From contig JAGQLK010000086.1 of assembly GCA_020429485.1 (NCBI GenBank), forward strand, positions 1-5,514: DNA of 5,514 nt, written 5' to 3'. The position numbers and the translations under genes are program-made. A model generated the notes under the pieces. The model saw only the letters and a list, made by a program, of their open reading frames with translations. It was not told where the DNA came from and ran no database searches. Of the stretch, positions 1-5,343 are shown piece after piece. Source of the stretch: Candidatus Dojkabacteria bacterium. Lineage in GTDB: Bacteria > Patescibacteriota > Dojkabacteria > B142 > OLB20. Position 1 is the stretch's first letter. Each line of letters starts with the position of its first letter.

Positions 1-20
1 TTAAATCTGATATTAGTTCA

Positions 21-512
21 CTATAATTCATTTTTGCTTTTTTCTTTTAAGAAGGAAATAATTTCATCTTTAGAAGGATTATCCTTCAAGTAAATATATC
101 CAATTCCGTTTCCTGTTTTAAACGTGAGAAATAAATAATCTCCAAATACTTTTACATTCTTGATGTTTGCATATTCCATCTTAATTTCAATAGCGTCTCG
201 TTTGGTAATTATAGATCTGTCAGTAATTTGAATTAATACTTCCTGAGTGTAAACCTTGTGTAGCACAATTTTGAGTAAGGTTACTATTGGAAGTAAAAAT
301 ATAAAGCAGACAAAGAATACTTGAATTAGTATGAAACCAAGCAAAATATTTTCTGTTAGAGCAAAACCTAGCAGTATTGATACTGAATATAAAAATATTA
401 GTGTAAAGATTAACCTAATTGGTCGAACAATATTTGCTAAAGAGGATGCAATAAAGTTTGTATAAACAGTTGGTTTTAACTTTAGTGTATATATTGGTTT
501 GGTGTCTTCCAT
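21..512 (-). CDS. YcxB-like two-span membrane protein
   Basis: This 163-aa protein has a short polar N-terminus, two hydrophobic segments (about residues 33-50 and 55-82), and a soluble C-terminal domain (about 86-163). The tail runs through short alternating strands (VLIQITDRSIITKRD, then IKNVKVFGDYLFLTF) and ends in a Lys-rich helix. Two helices followed by a small beta domain with a 'Y..I..V...GDYLFL' core is the pattern of YcxB-like / PH-like bacterial membrane proteins, whose function is mostly unknown. That assignment is from memory of the family and has not been searched. The ATG lies 15 nt after the sufB stop and has no Shine-Dalgarno sequence, so it is probably transcribed with sufCB. 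The stop is TAG. The protein is probably in the cytoplasmic membrane with the beta domain in the cytoplasm. I am fairly sure the gene is real and only moderately sure of the family. Confidence 0.8.
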   Translation of the reverse strand: MEDTKPIYTLKLKPTVYTNFIASSLANIVRPIRLIFTLIFLYSVSILLGFALTENILLGFILIQVFFVCFIFLLPIVTLLKIVLHKVYTQEVLIQITDRSIITKRDAIEIKMEYANIKNVKVFGDYLFLTFKTGNGIGYIYLKDNPSKDEIISFLKEKSKNEL

Positions 513-527
513 AATGTTAATTGATAT

Positions 528-1988
528 TTATCCTACACTTCCAGCCATGCTCATTTGTATCAAAGCATTCATTTCTACAGCATATTCCATAGGTAGTTCT
601 TTGACTATGGGCTCTATGAAGCCAGATACAATAAGTCCTGCTGCTTCCTCTTCGGATAAACCACGAGACATTAAATAAAATAATTGTTCTTCATTAACTT
701 TACTAACACTTGCTTCGTGCCCTAGTGTCACTTGCTTTTCATTAATGACATTATATGGATAAGTATCAGTTTGAGACTGATTATCAAGGATTAGTGCATC
801 GCATATTACTGTTGATTTAGATTGCTTCGCGCCCTTTACCATGTGCAGAAGACCTCTATAGCTGGTTCTTCCGCCATCTTTACAAATAGACTTTGAATTT
901 ATAACGCTAGATGTATTTGGTGCTCTATGAATCATCTTAGCGCCAGCATCTTGGTGTTGGCCTTTACCTGCTAGAGCTATAGAAAGAACTTCTCCATGTG
1001 CTCCAGGTTCTAGTAGATATACAGAAGGGTATTTCATAGTAAGTTTGGAACCAAGATTGCAATCAATCCACTCCATTACAGCATCTTTGTATGCAAATGC
1101 TCTTTTGGTAACTAGATTATAAACATTACTAGACCAATTCTGAATAGTTGTATATCTAACCCTAGAGTTCTTTTTACAGACAATCTCTACTACAGCGCTG
1201 TGTAAGGAATCTGTGGTATAAGTAGGTGCGGTGCAACCTTCAATATAATGCACTTCACTGCCTTCATCTGCAATAATCAAAGTTCTTTCAAACTGCCCCA
1301 TATTTTGGGCGTTAATTCTGAAATATGCCTGTAGAGGAATCTCTACTTTAACTCCTTTAGGCACATAGATAAATGTACCTCCACTCCAGACTGCAGTATT
1401 AAGTGCAGCAAACTTATTATCGCTCGAGGGAATGACTTTGCCAAAGTGTTCATGAAAGATATCAGGAAACTGCTTATATGCGCTATCTGTATCTAGAAAA
1501 ACAACTCCTAGTTCATTCCATTTCTTATGTATATTTTGATAAATAACTTCTGATTCATATTGAGTTGCTACTCCTGCCAAGAATTTACGTTCTGCTTGAG
1601 GTATTCCTAATTTATCAAAAGTATCTTTTATCTCTTGTGGCACTTCATCCCAGCTTCTTCCTTGCTTATCTGTTGCTCTGACAAAATAATGTATATCGTT
1701 GAAATCAATATCTTTTAGGTTGCCACCCCATTCTGGTAAGTGTTTTTCTTGAAATATTTTGTAGCCTTCAAGTCTCTTATTAAGCATCCATTCGTCTTCG
1801 TTTTTCAGGGCTGATATCTGTCTAACTATTTCTTCACTTATACCTTTGCCAATATCTATATGATTCTTAACATCATCTTTGAAGCCATATTTTTCCTCGT
1901 AGTCGTTATTTATAGATCGTGCAATGTTGACTTCCTCTTGAACTATATCACCAGCATTGGTTTTTCGTTGTTGAATATTATCACTCAT
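528..1988 (-). CDS. sufB: Fe-S cluster assembly scaffold protein SufB
   Basis: SufB is the cytoplasmic scaffold on which [4Fe-4S] clusters are assembled, working with the ATPase SufC and usually SufD. The 486-aa length fits full-length SufB (the E. coli protein is about 495 aa), not the shorter SufD or minimal SUF-like proteins. Visible hallmarks are the N-terminal helical region (about 1-150), the beta-helix core (about 200-420) with 'EGCTAP' (Cys252), '[13 protein letters not shown]' (364-379), 'VICDALILD' (Cys396), 'SQTDTYPY' (405-412) and 'GHEASVSK' (His424, Glu425), and the C-terminal SufC-binding helices with '[14 protein letters not shown]'. Cys252, Cys396 and His424/Glu425 match the conserved positions around Cys254, Cys405 and His433/Glu434 of E. 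coli SufB, so the scaffold should be active. The start overlaps the sufC stop by one base (TAATG), which implies translational coupling. No sufD follows within the window. Confidence 0.98.
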   Translation of the reverse strand: MSDNIQQRKTNAGDIVQEEVNIARSINNDYEEKYGFKDDVKNHIDIGKGISEEIVRQISALKNEDEWMLNKRLEGYKIFQEKHLPEWGGNLKDIDFNDIHYFVRATDKQGRSWDEVPQEIKDTFDKLGIPQAERKFLAGVATQYESEVIYQNIHKKWNELGVVFLDTDSAYKQFPDIFHEHFGKVIPSSDNKFAALNTAVWSGGTFIYVPKGVKVEIPLQAYFRINAQNMGQFERTLIIADEGSEVHYIEGCTAPTYTTDSLHSAVVEIVCKKNSRVRYTTIQNWSSNVYNLVTKRAFAYKDAVMEWIDCNLGSKLTMKYPSVYLLEPGAHGEVLSIALAGKGQHQDAGAKMIHRAPNTSSVINSKSICKDGGRTSYRGLLHMVKGAKQSKSTVICDALILDNQSQTDTYPYNVINEKQVTLGHEASVSKVNEEQLFYLMSRGLSEEEAAGLIVSGFIEPIVKELPMEYAVEMNALIQMSMAGSVG

Positions 1989-2728
1989 TATTTCTTGAAA
2001 TTACTATATCCTTCTTTTGATATCTGATCTACTAATTCCATTCCACCTTCTTGTACAACCTTTCCTTTATACATGATATGAACATGATCAGGTTTAATGT
2101 AGTCAAAAATCCTTTGGTAATGTGTGATTATCAGGAATGACATTTCTGGATTCACTTCTTGAAGCTTAGTTAGACCTGAAAAGATTATCTTGAGTGCATC
2201 TAGATCTAAGCCAGAGTCAGTTTCATCTAGAATTACATATTTTGGATTCAAAACTGCTAGCTGAAGTATTTCTGCCTTTTTCTTTTCACCACCAGAAAGC
2301 CCTTCATTGAGATTACGATCCAATAGTTCTTGTTCTATTCCTAATAGCTCTGCTTTTTCTCTTACTAGTTTATTAAACTTAAATATAGGTATTTTCTTAC
2401 CTTCTGGTTGTCTTGAGTTATAAGCCATCCTTAGGAAATTAGTAAAATGAACTCCCGGAACCTCTACTGGATATTGAAAAGCCATAAATAATCCCTTTTG
2501 AGATTTTTCATCAACCTCTGCATCAATCATATCTTCTCCATCAAGCTCAACTGATCCTTGTGTTACTTCATAGCTAGGATGTCCCATTAGAGTTTTGGCT
2601 AAAGTGGACTTACCTGAACCATTAGGTCCCATTAATACATGTATCTTTCCTGGGATTAATTCTATATTCAGGCCCATAAGGATTGGTTGGCCGTCAATTT
2701 CACAATGGAGGTTTTCTACTTTTAACAT
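1988..2728 (-). CDS. sufC: Fe-S cluster assembly ATPase SufC
   Basis: SufC is the ABC-type ATPase of the SUF system. It binds SufB (and SufD) in the cytoplasm and drives the conformational change needed for cluster assembly; it is not a transporter. The 246-aa sequence has every ABC motif in order: Walker [10 protein letters not shown] (34-42), Q-loop Gln85 in AFQYP, signature LSGGEKK (144-150), Walker B ILDET (166-170) with Glu169, D-loop SGLD (172-175) and H-loop His203 in ITHYQR. '[13 protein letters not shown]' and '[14 protein letters not shown]' are typical of SufC rather than of transporter ATPases, and there is no membrane domain. The ATG at 2728 has only a weak AAAG-type element about 9 nt upstream. 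An extended -10 promoter (2757-2765) lies just ahead of it, and the stop overlaps the sufB start. Confidence 0.98.
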   Translation of the reverse strand: MLKVENLHCEIDGQPILMGLNIELIPGKIHVLMGPNGSGKSTLAKTLMGHPSYEVTQGSVELDGEDMIDAEVDEKSQKGLFMAFQYPVEVPGVHFTNFLRMAYNSRQPEGKKIPIFKFNKLVREKAELLGIEQELLDRNLNEGLSGGEKKKAEILQLAVLNPKYVILDETDSGLDLDALKIIFSGLTKLQEVNPEMSFLIITHYQRIFDYIKPDHVHIMYKGKVVQEGGMELVDQISKEGYSNFKK

Positions 2729-2756
2729 AGTTATTTTCTTTCAGATATGAAGAATA

Positions 2757-2765
2757 AGTATAACA
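2757..2765 (-). promoter_or_regulatory. Extended -10 promoter candidate for sufCB
   Basis: On the minus strand the 70-nt gap before sufC contains TGT-TATACT, an extended -10 (TGn plus a 5/6 match to TATAAT). It predicts a start near 2750 and a leader of about 22 nt. No -35 is correctly spaced: a perfect TTGACA lies at 2789-2794, but 26 bp away. The site would allow sufCB to be expressed independently of the upstream ferredoxin gene. Confidence 0.45.
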
Positions 2766-2774
2766 CACGGTATT

Positions 2775-2793
2775 TAACAAAAGTCTTTTGTCA
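2775..2793 (-). repeat. 8-bp dyad between ferredoxin gene and sufC
   Basis: On the minus strand TGACAAAA and TTTTGTTA flank a GAC loop, giving an 8-bp stem with one G-U pair. It begins just after the ferredoxin stop codon and ends about 10 bp upstream of the extended -10 of sufC. It could be a weak terminator or attenuator after the ferredoxin gene (the 3' arm is U-rich but no clean U tract follows), or an operator for the suf promoter. The sequence does not decide between these. Confidence 0.4.
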
Positions 2794-2798
2794 AAAAG

Positions 2799-3080
2799 TT
2801 ATTCTGGTTCAGGAAAAATTTGTTCTCCTGTTTGTGCGTCTTTGATTATGATTGCGAATACAGGACAAGATTGTGCAGCTGCAAGAATCAAATCATCTGC
2901 ATCCCATTCTTCTCCAAAGTAAGCTAAATTCTCATCATCAAGTTTAAAAGTTTCAGGAGCAATAGCAGCACAACTACCAGCTCCAATACATACATCACGT
3001 AAAATCTCCACAACATATTTGCTGTTTGGACTTTTGCCTACATGATGAGTATCAGATTGTTTTGTTATTGTTGCGGACAT
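2799..3080 (-). CDS. Ferredoxin, probable [3Fe-4S] type
   Basis: This 93-aa soluble electron-carrier protein has a polar N-terminal extension (about 1-20) followed by a single-cluster ferredoxin fold. The cluster motif is CIGAGSC (Cys31, Ala34, Cys37) with the last ligand at Cys72 in SCPVFAI. In [4Fe-4S] relatives the position of Ala34 is Cys; CxxAxxC...CP is typical of [3Fe-4S] single-cluster ferredoxins such as those that serve P450s, so three Cys ligands are expected. 'APETFKLDDENLAYF' and the acidic C-terminus (GEQIFPEPE) fit this family. Its redox partner is unknown. It lies 70 nt upstream of sufC in the same direction, so it may be a client of, or electron donor to, Fe-S assembly; that is inference from position. 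The start at 3080 has an A/T-only leader without a Shine-Dalgarno sequence. Another start choice seems unlikely. Confidence 0.93.
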   Translation of the reverse strand: MSATITKQSDTHHVGKSPNSKYVVEILRDVCIGAGSCAAIAPETFKLDDENLAYFGEEWDADDLILAAAQSCPVFAIIIKDAQTGEQIFPEPE

Positions 3081-3116
3081 ATTTTTTTACATAAAAAATC
3101 AGTTTCATAATACTGG

Positions 3117-3122
3117 ATTATA
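3117..3122 (-). promoter_or_regulatory. -10 box candidate for ferredoxin gene
   Basis: A perfect TATAAT on the minus strand lies in the 65-nt gap between the transferase gene and the ferredoxin gene, 37 nt before the ferredoxin ATG. No convincing -35 is found at 16-18 bp, so this is a plausible but unproven promoter. Confidence 0.35.
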
Positions 3123-3134
3123 GGCTTAAATTCA

Positions 3135-3150
3135 ACTAAATGGATTTAGT
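3135..3150. repeat. Short perfect palindrome at transferase stop codon
   Basis: ACTAAAT and ATTTAGT are separated by GG and overlap the TAA stop of the transferase gene. As RNA it would give at most 6 bp with a 4-nt loop. There is no U tract, so it is not a good intrinsic terminator. It may be chance in AT-rich DNA. Confidence 0.3.
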
Positions 3151-4339
3151 ATGCAAAGCGTTCTTCGGGAGTCTGTGTGTCTTCCGGTTCCTCTGGTTCA
3201 GGTTCAGGTAGTTTATCGACTTCTTCAATTTGGCGTTTTCTATTTATGAATGTGATGATTACAAATCCTACTAGCAATCCTGCAAAAACAGAAATAGCTG
3301 CGATAAGAGTAGTGCTAAAACCACCGAAGTAAAATGCAACAACAGCAGAAATAGTCATCGCTGTAGATTCAATTACTAGAGTTTGTTTTGGTGTAAATCC
3401 TAGAGACATCAACCTATGATGCAGGTGAACTCTTCCGCTTACAAATGGTCTCTTGAGAAAAGGAACATCAGTATGTTCTTTGAGCCTATAAAGTATCACC
3501 CATATCATATCAATAATAGGTACACTCAAGATAATGATTGCTGTTGTAATTTTAGCTCCTCCAACAATTGATAATACCGCTAATAAAAATCCATATGGGG
3601 CATCAGCAGCACCTCCTCCTAGTATCTTGGAAGGAGGAAAATTGTAAGGTAAAAATCCTAATACTCCACCAGATAAAACAGCTGGGAGTATTGCAATTTC
3701 TGGTCTACCTAACTTAATTGCTAAGAGCATTATAGTCACGCTAGCTATGATCGTAACACCTTCTCCAAGTGCGTCAATTCCACTAACCCAATTCACTGCA
3801 TTGATAATAGCCATAATCCATAAAATAGTGATTAAGTCAGCAGGAAATATGAAATTATAGGTATAAGCACCAAAATGTAATGCAGCCTCAAAGAAATTAA
3901 AGTTTAAATTTAATCCTGCTACAACTATCTCGGAAATAGTTGAGCCGGTAACTACTACGAGTAGTGCAACTGAAAAATGAATGATAATCTGCGATCCACC
4001 TGATAACTCTTTGATATCATCAATCACACCTGAAATTACTAAGATTATTAGACCAATCAGAATGCCTAATATTGGAGTTGTTAGTTCCATTTGTGAAAAA
4101 GCAATAAGAATAACTGGGATTAGTACAGCCATTCCACCCAGTCTCGGTTTTGCTTCTTTATGAATTCGAGTAGAAACAGTCTTATCATTTCTTTTACGCA
4201 TTGACGCAGGTAAGTCCATAGCACCAACTTTATGGGCTATTGTGCCTGCAATAGGAGTAAGCAATAATGCAGCTAGAAAAGCAGCTCCTGCATAGGGTAG
4301 TAGGTCAATATATGGTTGTAATGACGTTGCAAAATCCAT
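3146..4339 (-). CDS. WecA/TagO-like polyprenyl-P sugar-1-P transferase homologue
   Basis: This 397-aa polytopic membrane protein belongs to the MraY/WecA/TagO family, which transfers a sugar-1-phosphate from a UDP-sugar to undecaprenyl phosphate to start cell-surface glycan synthesis. Family motifs appear in order: PRLGG (65-69), the catalytic pair D107-D108 in GVIDDIKEL, NAVNWVSGIDALGEGV (180-195), GFLPYNFPPSKIL (228-240), and GRVHLHHRL (302-310). HLHHRL marks the WecA/TagO branch rather than MraY. About ten hydrophobic segments are visible, followed by an acidic Pro/Glu-rich tail (376-397). Two usual acidic residues are replaced: the first Asp of 'N..DG.DG' is Ser186, and the Asp of 'K.F.GD.GS' is Gly243, with an Asp three residues later at 246. 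Activity may therefore differ from that of classical enzymes. The start overlaps the stop of the upstream membrane gene by one base (TAATG) and has no Shine-Dalgarno sequence, so translational coupling is likely. Confidence 0.9.
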   Translation of the reverse strand: MDFATSLQPYIDLLPYAGAAFLAALLLTPIAGTIAHKVGAMDLPASMRKRNDKTVSTRIHKEAKPRLGGMAVLIPVILIAFSQMELTTPILGILIGLIILVISGVIDDIKELSGGSQIIIHFSVALLVVVTGSTISEIVVAGLNLNFNFFEAALHFGAYTYNFIFPADLITILWIMAIINAVNWVSGIDALGEGVTIIASVTIMLLAIKLGRPEIAILPAVLSGGVLGFLPYNFPPSKILGGGAADAPYGFLLAVLSIVGGAKITTAIIILSVPIIDMIWVILYRLKEHTDVPFLKRPFVSGRVHLHHRLMSLGFTPKQTLVIESTAMTISAVVAFYFGGFSTTLIAAISVFAGLLVGFVIITFINRKRQIEEVDKLPEPEPEEPEDTQTPEERFAY

Positions 4340-4875
4340 TAGTAAACAAGTATCAATGAAACTAATTGCACAAAAGCAATTGAGCTTAAAATATTAAAAA
4401 TAATGATGCCTAGATTGACCATCTGAGCAAGTCTTCTGTCAAATTTATATGTAGCACTATTAAGCCTGAGCAATAATACGAGGACAATGCCCATAGCAAT
4501 AGGCACTCCAGGTAATATCTCCTTATCTATTAACATCCAGCTATTAGTATCCTGAGAAAAGATCAAAGGGAACTCGGGAGGTAATTCAGGGTATAAATCT
4601 ACAATGAAATAGGCAAGTAGACCAACAGTAGCAATAGAAGACATAAGTGCCGCAACAGTGACAAAGCTTTTCCAATATGGAATTGCTTCAACTACTGCTT
4701 CAACATTATTTAGCTTTCGCTTGATTCCATAGAACCAATCTAGTTTTGAATTCTTTAGATCTAAAGATATTTGACCTTCACCGACTTCGAGGCCTAATTC
4801 ATCTTCCTGATCATCTTCTATAACTAGTAAATCAGTATTATCTTCTTGATTATAATTGTCCCTATTCCCGAACAT
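4339..4875 (-). CDS. Three-span membrane protein of unknown function
   Basis: This 178-aa protein has an acidic N-terminal stretch (about 10-35, rich in Asp/Glu), a basic amphipathic linker (41-64), and three transmembrane segments at about 70-92, 121-137 and 153-176. Between the first two spans lies an outside-facing loop, 'DLYPELPPEFPLIFS' followed by about 14 polar residues. A 'YP.LPP..PL..S' loop between helices recalls small DUF1648-like membrane proteins that I associate with Patescibacteria; this is recollection, not a search. It overlaps the WecA/TagO-like gene by one base, so the two are made together and may act in the same envelope pathway. A perfect TATAAT lies 22 bp upstream of its ATG. 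The leader has no Shine-Dalgarno sequence. The function is unknown. Confidence 0.85.
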   Translation of the reverse strand: MFGNRDNYNQEDNTDLLVIEDDQEDELGLEVGEGQISLDLKNSKLDWFYGIKRKLNNVEAVVEAIPYWKSFVTVAALMSSIATVGLLAYFIVDLYPELPPEFPLIFSQDTNSWMLIDKEILPGVPIAMGIVLVLLLRLNSATYKFDRRLAQMVNLGIIIFNILSSIAFVQLVSLILVY

Positions 4876-4896
4876 AGTATATTAATGTTTCGTTTG

Positions 4897-4902
4897 ATTA
4901 TA
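4897..4902 (-). promoter_or_regulatory. -10 box candidate for the membrane protein/transferase pair
   Basis: TATAAT on the minus strand, with TATAGT immediately preceding and overlapping it, predicts a start near 4890 and a leader of about 15 nt. The -35 region (TTTCAG, 16 bp upstream) is poor. The site lies downstream of the U6 tract that seems to end the preceding unit, so a separate promoter is expected here. Confidence 0.45.
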
Positions 4903-4944
4903 CTATACAAACTAAATTCTGAAATTGGAAATATGAATGTAGTG

Positions 4945-4966
4945 AAAAAATATTGAGAAATCGCAG
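4945..4966 (-). terminator. Possible U-tract terminator closing the structured unit
   Basis: On the minus strand the 3' arm CTGCGATTTCTCAA is followed by AT and then six T. No local hairpin abuts the U tract. The pairing partner of the 3' arm is about 320 nt upstream (5289-5302), so termination would depend on the long-range stem, on hairpin 4969-5015 lying 16 nt upstream of it, or on neither. Confidence 0.35.
4953..4966. repeat. Outer inverted-repeat arm, left
   Basis: This is the left arm of the perfect 14-bp inverted repeat; its partner is 5289-5302. The flanking bases are not a target-site duplication, so it does not look like a transposon end. Confidence 0.85.
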
Positions 4967-4968
4967 AA

Positions 4969-5015
4969 AGGTTGAAGAGTATAAAATCTAAAAGAAGTAT
5001 ATAGCTCTTCAGCTT
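4969..5015 (+). repeat. Local hairpin left of the small ORF
   Basis: Bases 4969-4979 pair with 5005-5015 over 11 bp, and the stem continues past a bulged G5004 for 4 bp (4980-4983 with 5000-5003). As plus-strand RNA the 11-bp stem is unbroken with two G-U pairs (4970-5014, 4972-5012). On the minus strand these two become A-C mismatches. Confidence 0.6.
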
Positions 5016-5027
5016 CCCCCAAAGGGG

Positions 5028-5048
5028 CCAGACGCTGGCATGAGTAAG
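5028..5048. repeat. Inner inverted-repeat arm, left
   Basis: This 21-nt arm just past the stop codon of the small ORF pairs with 5210-5230. There are 18 Watson-Crick pairs and three transition differences (5033, 5038, 5041). The end GCCAG-ACG-CTGGC (5027-5039) can also fold on itself. Confidence 0.75.
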
Positions 5049-5052
5049 GTTT

Positions 5053-5196
5053 TTAGTTGTTTTTCTCTCTGGATAAAGTTCTTTTTGAAGAACTCTTCTT
5101 CTTCTCGCGTTGTTGTACAAAATAAATCAATCCTACCGCAATTGGGCCAAGTACAATCACAAATCCGATTCCTTCCATTAAATGTTGAAAAAACAT
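5053..5196 (-). CDS. 47-aa single-span membrane peptide, unknown
   Basis: This small ORF encodes a peptide with one hydrophobic helix (about residues 8-27, containing FVIVLGPIAVGLIYF) followed by a strongly basic, Ser/Lys-rich tail (QQREKKKSSSKR...), so a one-span protein with the tail in the cytoplasm is expected. The ATG at 5196 is chosen because AAAGGAG lies 5 nt upstream, the best ribosome site in the window. An in-frame GTG at 5241 would add 15 residues translated from the structured leader and lacks a ribosome site. Inverted-repeat arms lie directly upstream (5210-5230) and downstream (5028-5048). Size and topology resemble type I toxins, small stress peptides, or small subunits of membrane complexes, and I recognise no specific family. 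A strong promoter (5344-5372) should drive it through a leader of about 140 nt. Confidence 0.65.
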   Translation of the reverse strand: MFFQHLMEGIGFVIVLGPIAVGLIYFVQQREKKKSSSKRTLSREKNN

Positions 5197-5201
5197 GTTA
5201 G

Positions 5202-5208
5202 CTCCTTT
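5202..5208 (-). promoter_or_regulatory. Shine-Dalgarno site of the 47-aa ORF
   Basis: AAAGGAG on the minus strand lies 5 nt before ATG 5196. It fixes the start of the small ORF. It sits 1 nt from the inner inverted-repeat arm (5210-5230), so folding of that arm could influence ribosome access. Confidence 0.75.
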
Positions 5209-5209
5209 A

Positions 5210-5230
5210 CTTACTCGTGTCAGCATCTGG
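5210..5230. repeat. Inner inverted-repeat arm, right
   Basis: This is the partner of 5028-5048. Its outer part (5223-5230) is also needed for hairpin 5223-5266, so the full 21-bp long-range stem and the local hairpin exclude each other, while the remaining 13 bp (5210-5222) can coexist with the hairpin. Confidence 0.75.
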
Positions 5231-5266
5231 TACTTGTACACTACAATATGTGCAGGTATCAGATGC
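5223..5266 (+). repeat. 18-bp hairpin in the small-ORF leader
   Basis: Bases 5223-5240 pair with 5249-5266 around the loop CTACAATA. On the plus strand all 18 positions pair, with three G-U wobbles (5230-5259, 5234-5255, 5237-5252). On the minus strand those three positions are A-C mismatches. A competing smaller hairpin, 5250-5279 (GTGCA with TGCAC), shares bases with it. Confidence 0.65.
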
Positions 5267-5288
5267 CGGTTATTTGCACAGCTTCATG

Positions 5289-5302
5289 CTGCGATTTCTC
5301 AA
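5289..5302. repeat. Outer inverted-repeat arm, right
   Basis: CTGCGATTTCTCAA is the exact reverse complement of 4953-4966. On the minus strand it lies about 34 nt after the predicted transcription start. CAGC-GCTG at 5279-5291 offers a competing local stem. Confidence 0.85.
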
Positions 5303-5314
5303 AGAGCGCTCATA

Positions 5315-5336
5315 GGTAATGCATTGAACATATACC
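5315..5336 (-). other. 5'-end stem-loop of the predicted small-ORF transcript
   Basis: GGTA plus ATG pair with CAT plus TACC around a 7-nt loop with one bulged base. The stem begins at about the transcription start predicted from the promoter at 5344-5372, so the RNA would start with GG and fold at once. It is followed by the self-complementary GAGCGCTC (5304-5311). Confidence 0.4.
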
Positions 5337-5343
5337 AGAGAGG

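Larger units (their letters stand above)
4953..5302. ncRNA. Putative structured RNA locus with nested inverted repeats
   Basis: A perfect 14-bp inverted repeat (TTGAGAAATCGCAG at 4953-4966, complement at 5289-5302) encloses a second 21-nt inverted repeat (5028-5048 with 5210-5230) and two local hairpins: 4969-5015 (11 bp, then a 1-nt bulge and 4 bp) and 5223-5266 (18 bp with an 8-nt loop). CCCC-AAA-GGGG at 5017-5027 can add a small stem. The arms flank a 47-codon minus-strand ORF on both sides. The promoter and U tract point to minus-strand transcription, but G-U pairs instead of A-C mismatches favour the plus strand for stable folding. None of the tmRNA, RNase P, SRP or 6S signatures I know is present. 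It may be the folded mRNA of the small ORF, an antisense RNA, or a standalone RNA. Confidence 0.55.

Noticed and set aside
3981..4163. 60-codon plus-strand ORF
   Set aside because: It lies wholly inside and antisense to the well-supported transferase gene and shows no domain or ribosome site.
4824..5120. 98-codon minus-strand ORF
   Set aside because: It overlaps the 47-aa ORF and the start of the 178-aa gene in another frame, reads through the inverted-repeat arms and hairpin, and has no ribosome site. It is a shadow ORF.
21..5196. Recoding of UGA (as in some Patescibacteria)
   Set aside because: No stop in the window is UGA, but the genes are also full length without needing internal UGA, and Trp and Gly use their normal codons, so nothing shows recoding. 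Seven stops are too few to conclude more.
5185..5213. Plus-strand promoter for an antisense RNA starting near 5220
   Set aside because: TTGAAA at 5185-5190 is good, but the -10 choices (TTTACT at 15 bp, TACTTA at 17 bp) are poor in spacing or sequence, so it is not reported as a feature.
5197..5241. N-terminal extension of the small ORF from GTG 5241 (62 aa)
   Set aside because: It has no Shine-Dalgarno sequence, passes through hairpin and repeat arm sequence, and the ATG at 5196 has an excellent ribosome site.
4953..5302. Terminal inverted repeats of a small transposon or MITE
   Set aside because: No target-site duplication flanks the outer arms, the ORF is not transposase-like, and the repeats are nested with internal hairpins as in RNA structure.
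4945..5336. tmRNA, RNase P RNA, SRP RNA or 6S RNA
   Set aside because: The closing end stem suggested a housekeeping RNA, but I could not find the tRNA-like ends and tag, the RNase P conserved core, the SRP GGAA-loop domain, or the 6S bubble on either strand.
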